From Chalara sp. BL73 (taxonomy: Eukaryota; Ascomycota; Leotiomycetes; Helotiales): a DNA stretch of 64,000 nt. The notes under the pieces are model-generated. The model made no database searches, had not been told where the DNA came from, and worked only from the letters and a program-made list of their open reading frames with translations. The stretch is taken from contig CAKJVC010000104.1 of NCBI GenBank assembly GCA_918026815.1, positions 124,001-188,000 of the forward strand, given 5' to 3'. The position numbers and the translations under genes are program-made. How positions within the stretch are numbered: position 1 is the first letter of the stretch; every line of letters begins with the position of its first letter. Shown one piece after another: positions 50,107 to 64,000 of the stretch.

Positions 50107-51683
50107 ATGCCTCATCTCTTTGGGCAGGTGATGGCGGCTGTTACTGCATGTGCCTTGGTTGTCGCCTCACTTGTTCTCTCGACCTTATACTATCGTCACT
50201 TCCACGACCCGATTGCTCGCCTGTACACGCTGCGGCTCCCTGTCTTTGACAGCCGTGACGATGACAATTCCATTGTCACAACGTTAGAGAAGGCGCACAA
50301 GCTATACCCAGGCTCACCCTTCGCCTTGGCGGTCCCGGGTCAGCAGCTCGTGGTGCTACCCGTATCCGAAATCGACACGGTCAAGGCGCTGCCGGAGGAC
50401 AAACTGTCCATCAAACAGCATCATTACAACCAATTTCTAGGCGAACATTCGCACATGGGTACTAGAGCGGACGAGTTCGACAACACGATGCGCAACGTCC
50501 TTGCTCGAAATACTCCGGCGGTCCTGGACGCCTTCACAGCAGAGATCCAGTACGCTGTATCCTCATCTATCAGGGGAGAGACGAAGGACTGGGCAAAAAT
50601 TACGCCGCGTCCTACGATGGCACGGATAGCTACGATCATGTCTAGCCGAGCCTTCGTAGGTCTACCCTTGAGTCGCGACGAGGACTGGATCAATGCCACT
50701 GTTGGCTTCACTGGCGACGTATCAAAGGCATGGATGGTGCTGCGCTTCTACCCACACTTTATCCGCCCCATTATCGCCCCGTTCCTCCCACAGGTGCGAT
50801 CACTGGTGGCTTCTAAGGCACTAATCGCCCAGAAGGTCGGCCGCCTCCTCCTCCACCGGAGGCAGTGGAGTGCTGATACGAAAATCGCCGGCGATAGGCA
50901 ACCTGGCGGAGAACTGCTGAGCTGGTTCCAACAGCAGTACTTGCACGCTCCATCGGTCAAAGAGCTTACTCGTGACCAGTTGCTGGCCACATTTGCGTCG
51001 ATATACAACCTGACCAACGCTCTGACTTATGTTTTGTTTGATCTTGCGGCGGACGCGGTCATCGTCGAAGAGCTCCGTGGTGAGCTGCTCCGCGTCCTTG
51101 GCCAGTATGGCGTCATCAACAAGATGAACATCATGCAGTTGCGTAAGCTAGACAGCTTCGTTCGCGAGTCGCAGCGCATGAGCCCTACCTCCTTAGGTAA
51201 GTAAGCAGGCAAGCCCTCGCACAGCAACGAACTAGCCGTGGACTGACGTCCTACTCTCTAGTGAACATTCCACGCATCGTCACAGCCCCTGAGGGTCTCA
51301 AGCTGACAACTGGCCATACCATCCCGCCAGGGTTTCTGGTCATGGTGCGGGCGCAACCCATCAACCAGTCGCCAACACTGTACCCGGAGCCCGAAAAGTT
51401 CGACGCGTTCCGCTTCTCGCAGTTACGCGAGCAGCCGGGCAATGAAATGAAGTTCCAGCACACATCGACAGGTACGGATAACATCAACTTCGGCCATGGG
51501 CTATGGGCGTGTCCCGGCCGCTTTTTCGCCAGTGCCGAGATTAAGGTTGTTGTTGCTTACTTCGTTCTAAACTACGACATCCGCCTTGTGCTTGGTGAGA
51601 AGAAACCCACGCCAAAATACGCCGGGCTGGCCGTCTTCCCGGACTCGGAGGCGCAAGTTGAGCTTCGATCGCGCTTGCAGTGA
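50107..51683 (+). CDS. Cytochrome P450 monooxygenase
   Basis: Two exons, 50,107-51,196 and 51,262-51,683, with a 65-bp GTAAGT-TAG intron, give 503 residues. An N-terminal hydrophobic anchor (about residues 5-28) would hold it in the endoplasmic reticulum. The K-helix motif E-S-Q-R is at 354-357 and the haem-binding loop FGHGLWACPG puts the ligand Cys at 447. The I-helix region reads SIYNLTNALTY and lacks the usual acid-Thr pair, as in some fungal P450s that have H-T-T there. The general sequence style resembles the fungal ent-kaurene-oxidase/CYP68-like group, but I cannot assign a family. It should hydroxylate or oxidatively couple a small molecule with a P450 reductase. A polyadenylation-like AATAAA lies at 51,792-51,797. 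Shares its promoter with the O-methyltransferase. Confidence 0.9.
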
Positions 51684-55695
<4,012 letters not shown>

Positions 55696-55792
55696 AAACC
55701 GATAAAGTAAACTTAGGTTGAAATATCAAAAAGCAAGGTGGCTATTAAAACAAATTAGTTTTTCGTGCTCGCAAAGTCACGGTTGTGATTAT

Positions 55793-55836
55793 TGTCAGGA
55801 ATCGGCTTACGTAAGTAGGCCAAGGAGCTAGAGCAT
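55793..55836. repeat. 44-bp repeat, copy 1
   Basis: Begins TGTCAGGAATCGGCTTACGT and matches 59,835-59,878 at 42 of 44 positions; both differences are transitions. A TGTCA start resembles an LTR tip, but no complete LTR could be drawn. Confidence 0.5.
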
Positions 55837-57056
55837 GTCTTCCCCTACAACTACGGCTGTAATCCGAATATTTACGTTTCCTTGACATACCGAATCACTT
55901 AGCTCCGAAACCTTTGTTTGCGTCTTGTTTATCACTGGTGGGTCGCTTTTAGATGAGATCCACTTTATCAGATCAATTTCTGGAGTTTGATATATCCTTA
56001 CCAACTGTATTGCCATCTTGTAATCTATTTCCGGAGCTAGTCGGCAAGCCACTCGAGCTTGGAAGTGGCGAGGACATCAAACTATCAGAAGATGATAAGG
56101 CACGTATATGCGGGTGCCTCGGGCCTGTGTGAGGTAAACCGTTATCGCCCAGCGGAATATGGGTAGCTGAGTTTATCTTTAGCATAGCTTGGAGCTCCTG
56201 AATACAATGCCCAAGTTGTTAGGTGTAGCTACTTTGTAAAATCAGCACAGCAGCGAAATTATGTTAACAATAGAAAAAATTGCCGGGCTAAATTGAGACG
56301 AACTTAGATAGAATAATTTTTATACCTATGTGCTGGAGGTGTGTCTTCTGTTGTGTACAGACAACAATCAGCGCCAAGCTTCTTTCGTGGACAGCTGTCT
56401 CGGATTGGCCGAGTCCCGTAACAGCCAATTTTGCGATCCTGACATTCTTGACAATCTATTTTGATTTTCTTTCGGTGTGCACTAGGACGATAACTGGGCG
56501 ACGGGATTTAATTGGGGATTGGGAAGACTTCATTCCATCCTGAGCCCCCTCCATATTGGATAATTGCTGGCACATCAGATGAAGAGTCCATCGAGATGTT
56601 CTTAAATCAAATAGATATGAACCACTTCAAGACCCATAATATTTCAGTGGCTGTAAGCAGTAATTTCAAGAGACAGAGGGTTATTGTGGAAGTGTAGTGA
56701 GTGAACTTGGAACGAATGTTGGAGGGCGAATGTTGTCCACCAGCCCAGCGTGGAGCAGGGTAGTTAAATGTCTCTTAGCTTATCTCCTAACTCACTGCAA
56801 TGAGCTAGTCATCAGGAGATACTATTGCTGCCACTAATTGCAGATGCAGTCTGTTATGGACTAGACTTCTTTGCCAGGAAGTGACATGTTTAGACAAATC
56901 ATTGGCTAGACATCAGCAAGATTAAATACTAATACTCAGATTCTCAATTTATGCACATTGTGGCGTCACCAGGGCGGTTTGCTTATTGTGAATTTTCTTG
57001 GTAGAGGTTTAACGCATGACCAAAATTCTTTGTTCTGAATCCCTAATCTCAAGCTA
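55837..57056. other. Intergenic region with unassigned open frames
   Basis: Two overlapping minus-strand frames (55,828-56,052 and 55,973-56,185) are rich in Ser and Pro and could be parts of a broken gene, but no domain or consistent splicing was found. A plus-strand frame at 56,512-56,697 (61 residues) has no motif. Nothing else is seen. Confidence 0.35.
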
Positions 57057-57668
57057 CTAAGAAGCTGGCTCAACATCTGAAGTCTGGGCATCAACTTTAC
57101 TAACATCGAGGATGATGCCTTGTTCTAAGAGTCTATGTTTCAATTCATGATAAGAAGCATCTTGAAGAGCAAGCGACTGCAGTAACCTAATGCCGCAAGC
57201 GTTTGCACATCCTGGCCAGTAGTGTAAAGTTGATGCTCAAGACGAACCGTGCCTAATAATTAAGGTTTAGTTAATATTGTGGTAGCTTACTACAAGCAGG
57301 TAGGGATGGTGGTTATTCAACGTACCATATCCAACATAAGGAAATAGTGGACAAGTAGCAGTCATGATGTTCAAAGCTTCATGCCTCTTTAGCATTAATG
57401 CACGATAAGCAATTCCAAAAGGCCACCAATGGTGCCCATCTTTGAACACAAATCGTTCATCGTGAACCTCTCTGTCACACAACACGCGTCGAGCACAGTG
57501 CGTATCTGTTGACTAGAAAGCAATCCCTATAAGGCCCTCTCTGCAGGTTGTTAACATTGCTACTTCAGCGCCGCCAGTCACTCGTGGCGCAAATTCTTCC
57601 ACCAGCCTTAGATGCTCCATACTTGGTATACAAGAAATAGCAAAACCGGATAAGACCTTTACATATCA
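57057..57668 (-). pseudogene. Unrecognised gene remnant with premature stop
   Basis: On the minus strand a coding-like frame runs from about 57,668 to a well-formed intron (57,325-57,253, GTACGT...TAG, 73 bp). The splice keeps frame, giving FPYVGYG joined to TVRLEHQLYTTG. Within the first exon a single TAG at 57,513-57,515 breaks an otherwise continuous frame (GLIGIAF before it, STDTHCARR after it); TAG is one C-to-T step from CAG. Near 57,178 the reading frame must shift by one base to enter a second good stretch, SLALQDASYHELKHRLLEQG, which ends at a TAG at 57,057-57,059. One stop plus one frameshift suggests a recently inactivated gene. I do not recognise the family, and the true 5' end is not seen. 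Confidence 0.4.
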
Positions 57669-58456
57669 AGTTAAAGTATATACATATTTTTATTGTAATG
57701 TATCGTTGTTATTACCCGTTTCATGCATTTTAGTAACACTTTTCTATTTCTAGTCGGTTCTTGTGCTCATATAAGTTCGACTTTAAAGCCAGAAGAGAGG
57801 CTTCGTAGATATGCTTAAAGCTAAAAATGATAGAATGCTTTCTAGCTTGCGCTAAGCTCGAGGCGGAGCTCGAGAGTGATTTGTAAGTATCTCCCTATAC
57901 ACGAGCATTTTAGTAACACTAGGTCGAGGAAATTCATTCGCATTTAGAAAAAATAAGTCTTATCTTGACCTTAATGCCGGAAATTTGAGCTAAAGCAAGT
58001 ATTTACTCAGCTGTGCTGGTAGCACTGCGAAATTATGTAACCTGTAGTAAGCGTTGCTTTTTGATATAGCATACGATCTTTTAATACTGGTAAATGCTGT
58101 CTTTTGATAGTTGATGGCTCTTGCCCTACCGCTTGTGTTCAAATAGAAAGAGTCACGTGGCCTTCAGAGAGTATAGGGCAAACGAGTATCAATTGCTGAA
58201 GGTTGTAGAACCTAAACTACAGGAGAGAACCCTTCTACTTATAGAGGTGTGATACCCACATGTCAACACACTAATGCCTACAGGTGCCTACAATAGACTT
58301 TAGGTATGGTCCTTAGACCTAACCTGCTCAACAGCTTGCATGTAAAGGGCAGTCAGTAAAATAAGTAACCATATTTAACTAGCATAACATTCGTGTGAAT
58401 ATAAATGACTCTTGGGACGCATTTTCTTCAGCCCATACACCAATGCTAGTTGTAAA
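57669..58456. other. Non-coding stretch
   Basis: No gene model. The 16-mer GCATTTTAGTAACACT occurs twice (57,726-57,741 and 57,905-57,920), without further similarity around it. Confidence 0.4.
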
Positions 58457-58892
58457 CAGTGAACGAGTTAGGGTCGTAGTATTTAGTAATATCAAGTCTC
58501 GAGACGTATAAGATCGACTTTTTGATACTACGCTAGTATTAGTATGAGATTCTCGTAAAGCGCTAGCATTAGTATGGAAATTGAATCCTATATCATATTG
58601 GCAGTAATACTAAATACTGTGCTAGGCCTTTTTTCGGCTTTTTTACAAGGGTCTAAAATGAACTTTACTTTTTTTAGTACGAATAACCGAATTTAAAAAG
58701 TTGAGACCTTGTTATATTGCTAATTTCGGAATAGCGTCATTTAGAGTTAGTGTTGTAGTATATCGTGGTATAGTATGATATAATATGAGATTGCAAATTT
58801 TGCTGTAATACGTATACAATTTTCATATTGCGTGGTATATAGTATTGATTTTTAGGGGTCGATATATCACGATAATACTAACTCGTTCACTG
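58457..58892. mobile_element. hAT-type MITE, 436 bp
   Basis: Perfect 15-bp terminal inverted repeats, CAGTGAACGAGTTAG at the left (58,457-58,471) and its complement at the right (58,878-58,892). The flanking octamers are GTTGTAAA (58,449-58,456) and GTTCTAAA (58,893-58,900), matching at 7 of 8, the 8-bp duplication typical of hAT transposons; CAGTG is a typical hAT tip. The interior is AT-rich with short repeated AGTATTTAGTA and CTAGTATTAGTATG motifs and has no coding capacity. It needs a hAT transposase from elsewhere. Confidence 0.8.
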
Positions 58893-61250
58893 GTTCTAAA
58901 ATTGTTAGAGAGGCTGAAGGCTTCCCTGCAGTTTAGAAATAAGGAGCACGAAACGTAATATATAAGTATAATCAATTGTATTTGCTACGAGCAGAACCAC
59001 GAAAATGCAACCTACGTGTTAGCAAGGATGCTCTAAAGCATCCAAAATCTTTGCGAGCACCTTTTGTTGTTGTGGTGGCTCAAACCTTTTATTTATCACC
59101 CAACCAATCTCTATATTTGTCATAGACCGATGCGTTGGTCTTAAAGACCTCATTGATACTTCTGGAAATCTAAACCCTCCTTTCCCACTCTTATATCTCG
59201 GAGGAAAGCAACTTGGCCGATGTGCTACTGCCCCAAACATGCAGTTTCTGGCGTCCTCGTTACAGCAAACGTATCTAATTAATATCAATACTCTTATTAA
59301 AGAGGCACTCTATGCAGGTGGAACTATGGGCATGACTTTAAAGGGCAATTTCGAATCATGATTTATTCCAAGCTGTCCTTGATATTTGCAATGACTCGGA
59401 TAATTCATTTTATCATTTGCGATGGTGCAAGTCTTCCGGCTTGTAGAGCTTGTTACGCGGAGTGTGAGTATCAAAAAAACTCTATGAATTCTACGTATGC
59501 AAGTGCGTGGTCTTTGGTTGCTATGGTAGAAACCTATCAAAGTGAAAAGTGCTTGATTTCTTTTCTAATGAGACAAAACGAGTGATATATACATATTGCA
59601 GGCTGAAACCAAACCTATTCCGTACAGTGATCACATGATATTTCACGTGACACATATGGCCTTCAACAAAACCCGAAGCATGGAAGGAGTCAGATGGATC
59701 TCCACAGGGATCATTATAGCCGAATACATTATAGCAGCCAGATTAACATGCCACGCCTTTCACGTTTCACCGCTAATGTTCTTGCCCACTTCCCCTCCGC
59801 CTTCTTTCCAACAGTGCCGTCTTTTTGAGTCTTCTGTCAGGAATCGGTTTACGTAAGTAGGCCAAGGAGCTAGAACATCTCTGTCAAATACATATTTACG
59901 GCTTAGAACTGTAGACAATATCATCATCCGTAACGCTCGTACAAGTCTGTATTCCATCGCTGTACTACCCTCGCAGATCCTCTAATTGATTCCCTGCCTA
60001 ATAGACCCTATTTCTGACATCTTCAGAGGTCAAGGTCCGTGCATGACAGGGGAGGGCCACGAGCATTGCGCCTCAGTAGTTCGAGTTTGAGATAAAAGTT
60101 AATCTTGTGAAACTTTAAAATGTGGACCTGCTCTGCAAGACAAGTGGGTGAGGATGTGTGGACTTTGCTCAGGCTACTAGGAAATCATCAAGCCATCGCG
60201 ACCCCTTTTGGACAATATGACAGCTATCCATCTCAGCATTCCCCTCAGCATTGATAGTGATTGTTTCGTTTTCGTCCGACCCAAAAGGCGAAGAAATTTG
60301 CCCAAACCTTCCCGATTTATGGGCTCTATCGTGATGGAGCGCTTTTTGTAGAGACTTAAATGGCGAACTCGAAATCTCCAAACTATACCCGAGCTGGAAA
60401 CGACTGTAAGCATTCCACATGTGTAAAGAACATGAAACGCCACAGGGAGGTGGTCAAAGTCTCGCACGCTAAGCCCAAGGTGGCAACTTTGTCATAGCGT
60501 GCAGCCTTTCGGTTAAATTATATTCCCCTGCCATCTTGACTCGCTTGATCTACCTCCCTTCGGAGTTTAATTATCCATGTTGCCAACCAGAGGGTTGGGT
60601 CTTCAGGTCTGCTTGCTGATGTTTGTTCCGTCGAACTAGTATAAGGTTAGATAGTACGGCCCAATTCTGGCCTGGAAATTCCTCCCCACCTAGGCCCCCA
60701 CCGGCTCATGCGCTGTACAAGGGGGAAGGTTCATCAATTCACCGCCGAAGCTGCAAGAGCCTTAGGAGACAGAAGCCACCTATTGGTGATATACTTGCTG
60801 ATATCCTTAGTGGGATGTTGGTAAGCGAGTAAGTGACTGTGGTCCAGCCCATATAATATCGATGTGGCGGGTCCGTGCCCCTGAAAAGACAGAAGACTGC
60901 ACATGGGTCTATGCGCCTGGATAAAAGGCAATTTCCTCGCTATCCTAAACTCTTGGATGGAAACAGAACTATTCGATTCAGGATCTACCATGGCCTAAGC
61001 GGTTTGCGTCTACTGTTCCCGTCCTGCAGCTGACAGCGTCTGCCTGAGAGCTGCCCCAATTCCATCAAGCACACATGCCAAGCCCGTTCCGTGTCGTTAG
61101 GGAAGATGTTTTGAGCTCAAGTGTCTCGACTCCCGTAACTTTGATCATGTTACTCCATGTTAGCGTTGGCAGACGGCTTGTCAAGCGAGACGCATACTTA
61201 TCCAGATTGCTACTACCCCTTATGGGTGCCGTTTGGATACTTTAAATACC
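58893..61250. other. Intergenic region with unassigned open frames
   Basis: Open frames at 59,019-59,288, 59,310-59,540, 60,169-60,420 and 60,734-60,991 (all minus) have coding-like codon use in places but no recognised domain, and no splice model joins them convincingly. One or more may be gene fragments. A TATA-like TTTAAATA at 61,241-61,248 lies just upstream of the receptor gene. Confidence 0.35.
59835..59878. repeat. 44-bp repeat, copy 2
   Basis: Second copy of the repeat at 55,793-55,836, in the same orientation, 4,042 bp away. Confidence 0.5.
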
Positions 61251-61251
61251 C

Positions 61252-63004
61252 ATGCCCTCTGTTTTTCTCAGCCGTCTGCTCGTTCAGCGGCTGCAAGCAA
61301 ATTATACCCACTGTCCAAATGCGTTTGTGCGAACTTTTCATAGGCCTTCTAGCGGCTACTTGCGTTTGTGCGAACTTTTCATAGGCCTTCTAGCGGCTAC
61401 TGCAGCGCGTGCTGCAAACAACGTGTCTCAGATCCCAGATCTATCACAGCTGCCAACATGCGGGTTAGCCTGCATTACAACGACCGCGCCTTTGGCAGGC
61501 TGCGGCCTGCTCGACATCGACTGCCAATGTAGCAGTCAAAAGATGAAAGACTTAACAACACAATGCGCACTCTCAAACTGTACATTGGAGGATAGCTTCA
61601 GTAAGTGGTGTTTGCATATCTAGTGCATTCTTGTATATTGACCTGGGCTTCTAGAGCTTCTTAAGGCGCAAGTCGTAATCTGTCAATATCCTCATGAGTC
61701 CCGTCGAAGCTATCTGAGAAATGTTCTTATCGCTTTTGGCGCTATGAATAAGGTTGTGTTATCGTTGAGACTTATTGTGCGACTGCTATCTCAAGGGACA
61801 TTTGGCGCGGATGACTGGCTTATCGTACTTGCCACAGTAAGTGGAGAAAGTGTTGCAACGTTGTAGTCTACTAAGTTGTGTGCAGGTTGCCGACACTATT
61901 GCTTTCTACGTAGTCTTGAGAGGTAGGTACTGCATGAAAACATCACACCTATCAATCTAACTGCAAAAGTCACGGATCGAGGTTTTGGTGAACATGTTTG
62001 GAATGTTGACATGGCAAGCCTTGAAGATATTCTCCTCTGGTGTAAGTCCCCTTGAATTGGTTTACATATAAAATTGGTTAACTGCCTGAACAGACTACAT
62101 CTTGCTCATTCTTTACATTTTCACAAACGCCATCATAAAGCTCTCGATCTTAACATTCTACATCCGCATTTTCACCGGCAGACGATTCCACCTCATATGT
62201 TGGTTGACCATCGGATTTGGAATCGCTTTTATGATCACTTTCATATGCGTCTGCATCTTTCAGTGTACACCAGTCTCCAATGGCTGGCACATTGTACCCA
62301 CCGGAGGGCATTGTATTGATTTAAATGCCGCTACTTGGACCTATTCCGCCATTAACGTTATGCAAGACATTGCCGTTCTTGTGATTCCCCTTGCCGAGGT
62401 TTGGGCATTGAAAATGAGTTTTAGAAAGAAAGTCAGCGTTATGTTCGTGTTTGCCTTAGGCGGCTTGTAAGTCTTCCCATTGCTAAATCTCTAGTGGCAA
62501 TTCTCACTAGTTTCAGTGGAACTATTGCCTCTATTATCCGCCTTGCCGCTATCCAGCATTTTGGCCGGACATCAGATCCAACGTGGGATAATGTCCCAGC
62601 AACTATGTGGTCTGCAATCGAACTTGGTGTGGGCATGCTCTGCTCCTCCATACCTGCCAGTAAGAAAGCAATTTAGGACACTTCACTTTTTCAATCATGA
62701 TTTGACTTTATCCTACGCTTTTTGAAAACCTAGCTTAGTCTCGCAGATTTCGTGTTACTGACTCGAAGTGTATGTAGTCTACTCTGGTCTTCGCACCGTC
62801 TATCCCAGCTTCCTCTCATTTACTAGTAAATATATTAGTATGGATATGTCAGCACCGGCCCCAGAAAGCTATAATATGCAAAGCAAAATTTCGGAGATTC
62901 CACCAGGCGTACCCTATCAAAGAACAATCTCGGCTTTTAACGAACCCCATAGCAACACTTCATCTACAACGACAATTATAATTCAGGGGAAGGAGAGGCC
63001 ATAG
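61252..63004 (+). CDS. CFEM-domain Pth11-type receptor, signal peptide disrupted by a duplication
   Basis: Seven exons (61,252-61,600; 61,655-61,836; 61,886-61,922; 61,970-62,041; 62,094-62,466; 62,511-62,659; 62,778-63,004), all GT-AG and frame-consistent, give 462 residues from the ATG at 61,252. A CFEM domain has the expected eight cysteines, from PTCGLAC to VICQ across the first intron. Next come the transmembrane segments of the fungal rhodopsin/Pth11 domain (FGADDWLIVLA, LILYIFTNAIIKLSILTFY, WHIVPTGGHCIDL) and a Ser/Thr-rich cytosolic tail. Such receptors sit in the plasma membrane and sense surface or host cues. The natural start appears to be ATG 61,319 (MRLCELFIGLLAAT, a signal peptide). 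A 41-bp tandem duplication throws that frame into a stop at 61,382. Only the upstream ATG at 61,252 reads through, burying the signal peptide at about residues 36-55. The gene may be a new pseudogene. Confidence 0.8.
61320..61401 (+). repeat. Exact 41-bp tandem duplication in the receptor signal peptide
   Basis: The unit from 61,320 to 61,360 is repeated without change at 61,361-61,401, starting TGCGTTTGTGCGAACTTTTC. Because 41 is not a multiple of 3 it shifts the frame. Confidence 0.95.
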
Positions 63005-64000
63005 AAACTCTTAGAGAAAAAAAGCACTACAAATTAGTCCCTCGACTTATTCGATCAATTATGACACCTAGGGAAACACATTTATACTTATATCATATCA
63101 TGGGGAAGAGGTCAACGATACTCATATTGGGGTGAATGGCGTTGTGCAATCCAAGAACTCTATGAGCTTGCAGGTTTGAGAAGTGATTTTAAATTAATTC
63201 GAGGGAGATGACTGGCGAAGCTCAAGTTGGTTACGACAGGCTTTTGGAGGGCCGTCTGAATAATGCGGCACATCAAAGTCTAGTTCCCAACTTCTAGGCC
63301 CTACTTAGTTCAAGCCTCAGTAAGTTTTATTCTATCTCATTTCAAAAAATCTCAATTAACAGCATGCTATTAGACTTGTAGTGTCTTATTTCCTCTTTCA
63401 GACTATGAAATCACTGTATAAGCATTGTACTTTAGATCGCTATCACGCTTAAAAGCCTTTACTGTTATTCGCTTGCAGTTTAATGGCTCTGCTGGCTACG
63501 GCTCTAGGCGGTGTGCAAGACTACCTTCTTACATCGCCCAATTGCGAGATTCACGGAGGTAGAAGATCGGGAAAGATGATTGGCGATACGCTTCTTATTC
63601 ACAGGGTTACATCTGTCGTGGCCCAAACGACTTCTCATTATCCTTGAGTTAAGTATTCCACTTATTACTGCAAGCAGTTGCATCCACAGTCATTTACGAA
63701 AAGTGCAAGTCGGATGCTTTGAATCGTCCGCATGATCGGTTCTAATTGTATTGTACAGGCGCGTTCAGGCCAGAGATTTTGTGACCGTGACTTTTCTGGC
63801 AAATCACTTTGGAAATATCCTTGATCTCTTTGAGCATATAGTGGACGTGATTGATATGATAGTCTAAAAGGTGATATGCGGCGCAAGCGCCGTATTGCAG
63901 GAGGTAGCATTAGCAGTTCAACGGAAATTCGCTAGTTACAATTTTTCAAGTAATGCAGCAGTAGTAGCACACACAACAGCTATGTGATTGATATTCATGA
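63005..64000. other. Terminal kilobase, no gene recognised
   Basis: No coding model. A GC-rich inverted repeat CGGCGCAAGCGCCG lies at 63,879-63,892. A minus-strand frame at 63,665-63,910 covers it and has no motif. Confidence 0.4.

Noticed and set aside
63879..63892. CGGCGCAAGCGCCG as a terminator or Helitron hairpin
   Set aside because: Intrinsic terminators do not apply in a fungus, and no CTRR end or other Helitron feature is next to it.

Overview
The window comes from a filamentous ascomycete fungus (Pezizomycotina). The evidence is short GT-AG introns in every gene that can be modelled, a secondary-metabolite style trio of tailoring enzymes, a CFEM/Pth11-type receptor, and a 47-kb AT-rich block with the hallmark of repeat-induced point mutation (RIP): C-to-T and G-to-A transitions, loss of CpA/TpG and many TpA. 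The species cannot be named from the sequence.

Positions 1-47,020 are a nest of dead transposons. The layers can be unpicked from paired long terminal repeats (LTRs) of matching length and matching target-site duplications. Element A (Ty3/Gypsy; 3' LTR 46,847-47,020, 5' LTR ending at 4,337) is split by element B (6,655-41,724, minus strand, 259-bp LTRs, duplication TTGCG). B is split by G (7,963-18,605, minus strand, 349-bp LTRs), by C (19,641-31,878, 192-bp LTRs, duplication AAACC) and by D (33,266-37,891, same family as C, 200-bp LTRs, duplication GTACT). C carries a Helitron (about 25,277-31,604) with a Pif1-type helicase remnant. A is also split by F (42,644-44,282, 159-bp LTRs, duplication AACAG), a short element with no recognisable pol. 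With the guests removed, A is about 6 kb, B about 7.6 kb and C about 5.9 kb, which are normal sizes for Gypsy elements. Every reverse transcriptase seen has lost at least one catalytic aspartate. A, C, D and F (and probably B) have a primer-binding site that is the reverse complement of a stretch in their own LTR, the self-priming design.

At about 47,020-47,960 a T-rich tandem array marks the edge of the island and base composition becomes normal. Positions 48,458-55,695 hold three intact tailoring genes: an O-methyltransferase (minus), a cytochrome P450 (plus) sharing a 303-bp divergent promoter with it, and, 1.9 kb on, a six-exon flavin-dependent phenol halogenase (plus). Together they would chlorinate, O-methylate and oxidise an aromatic scaffold. 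No polyketide synthase or other scaffold enzyme is in the window, so the cluster either continues elsewhere or is a remnant.

Positions 55,700-61,200 are mostly non-coding. They hold a probable pseudogene on the minus strand (about 57,057-57,668), a 436-bp hAT-type MITE (58,457-58,892) and a 44-bp near-identical repeat pair. Positions 61,252-63,004 encode a seven-exon CFEM-domain receptor of the Pth11 type. An exact 41-bp tandem duplication frameshifts its signal peptide. Nothing is recognised in the last kilobase.
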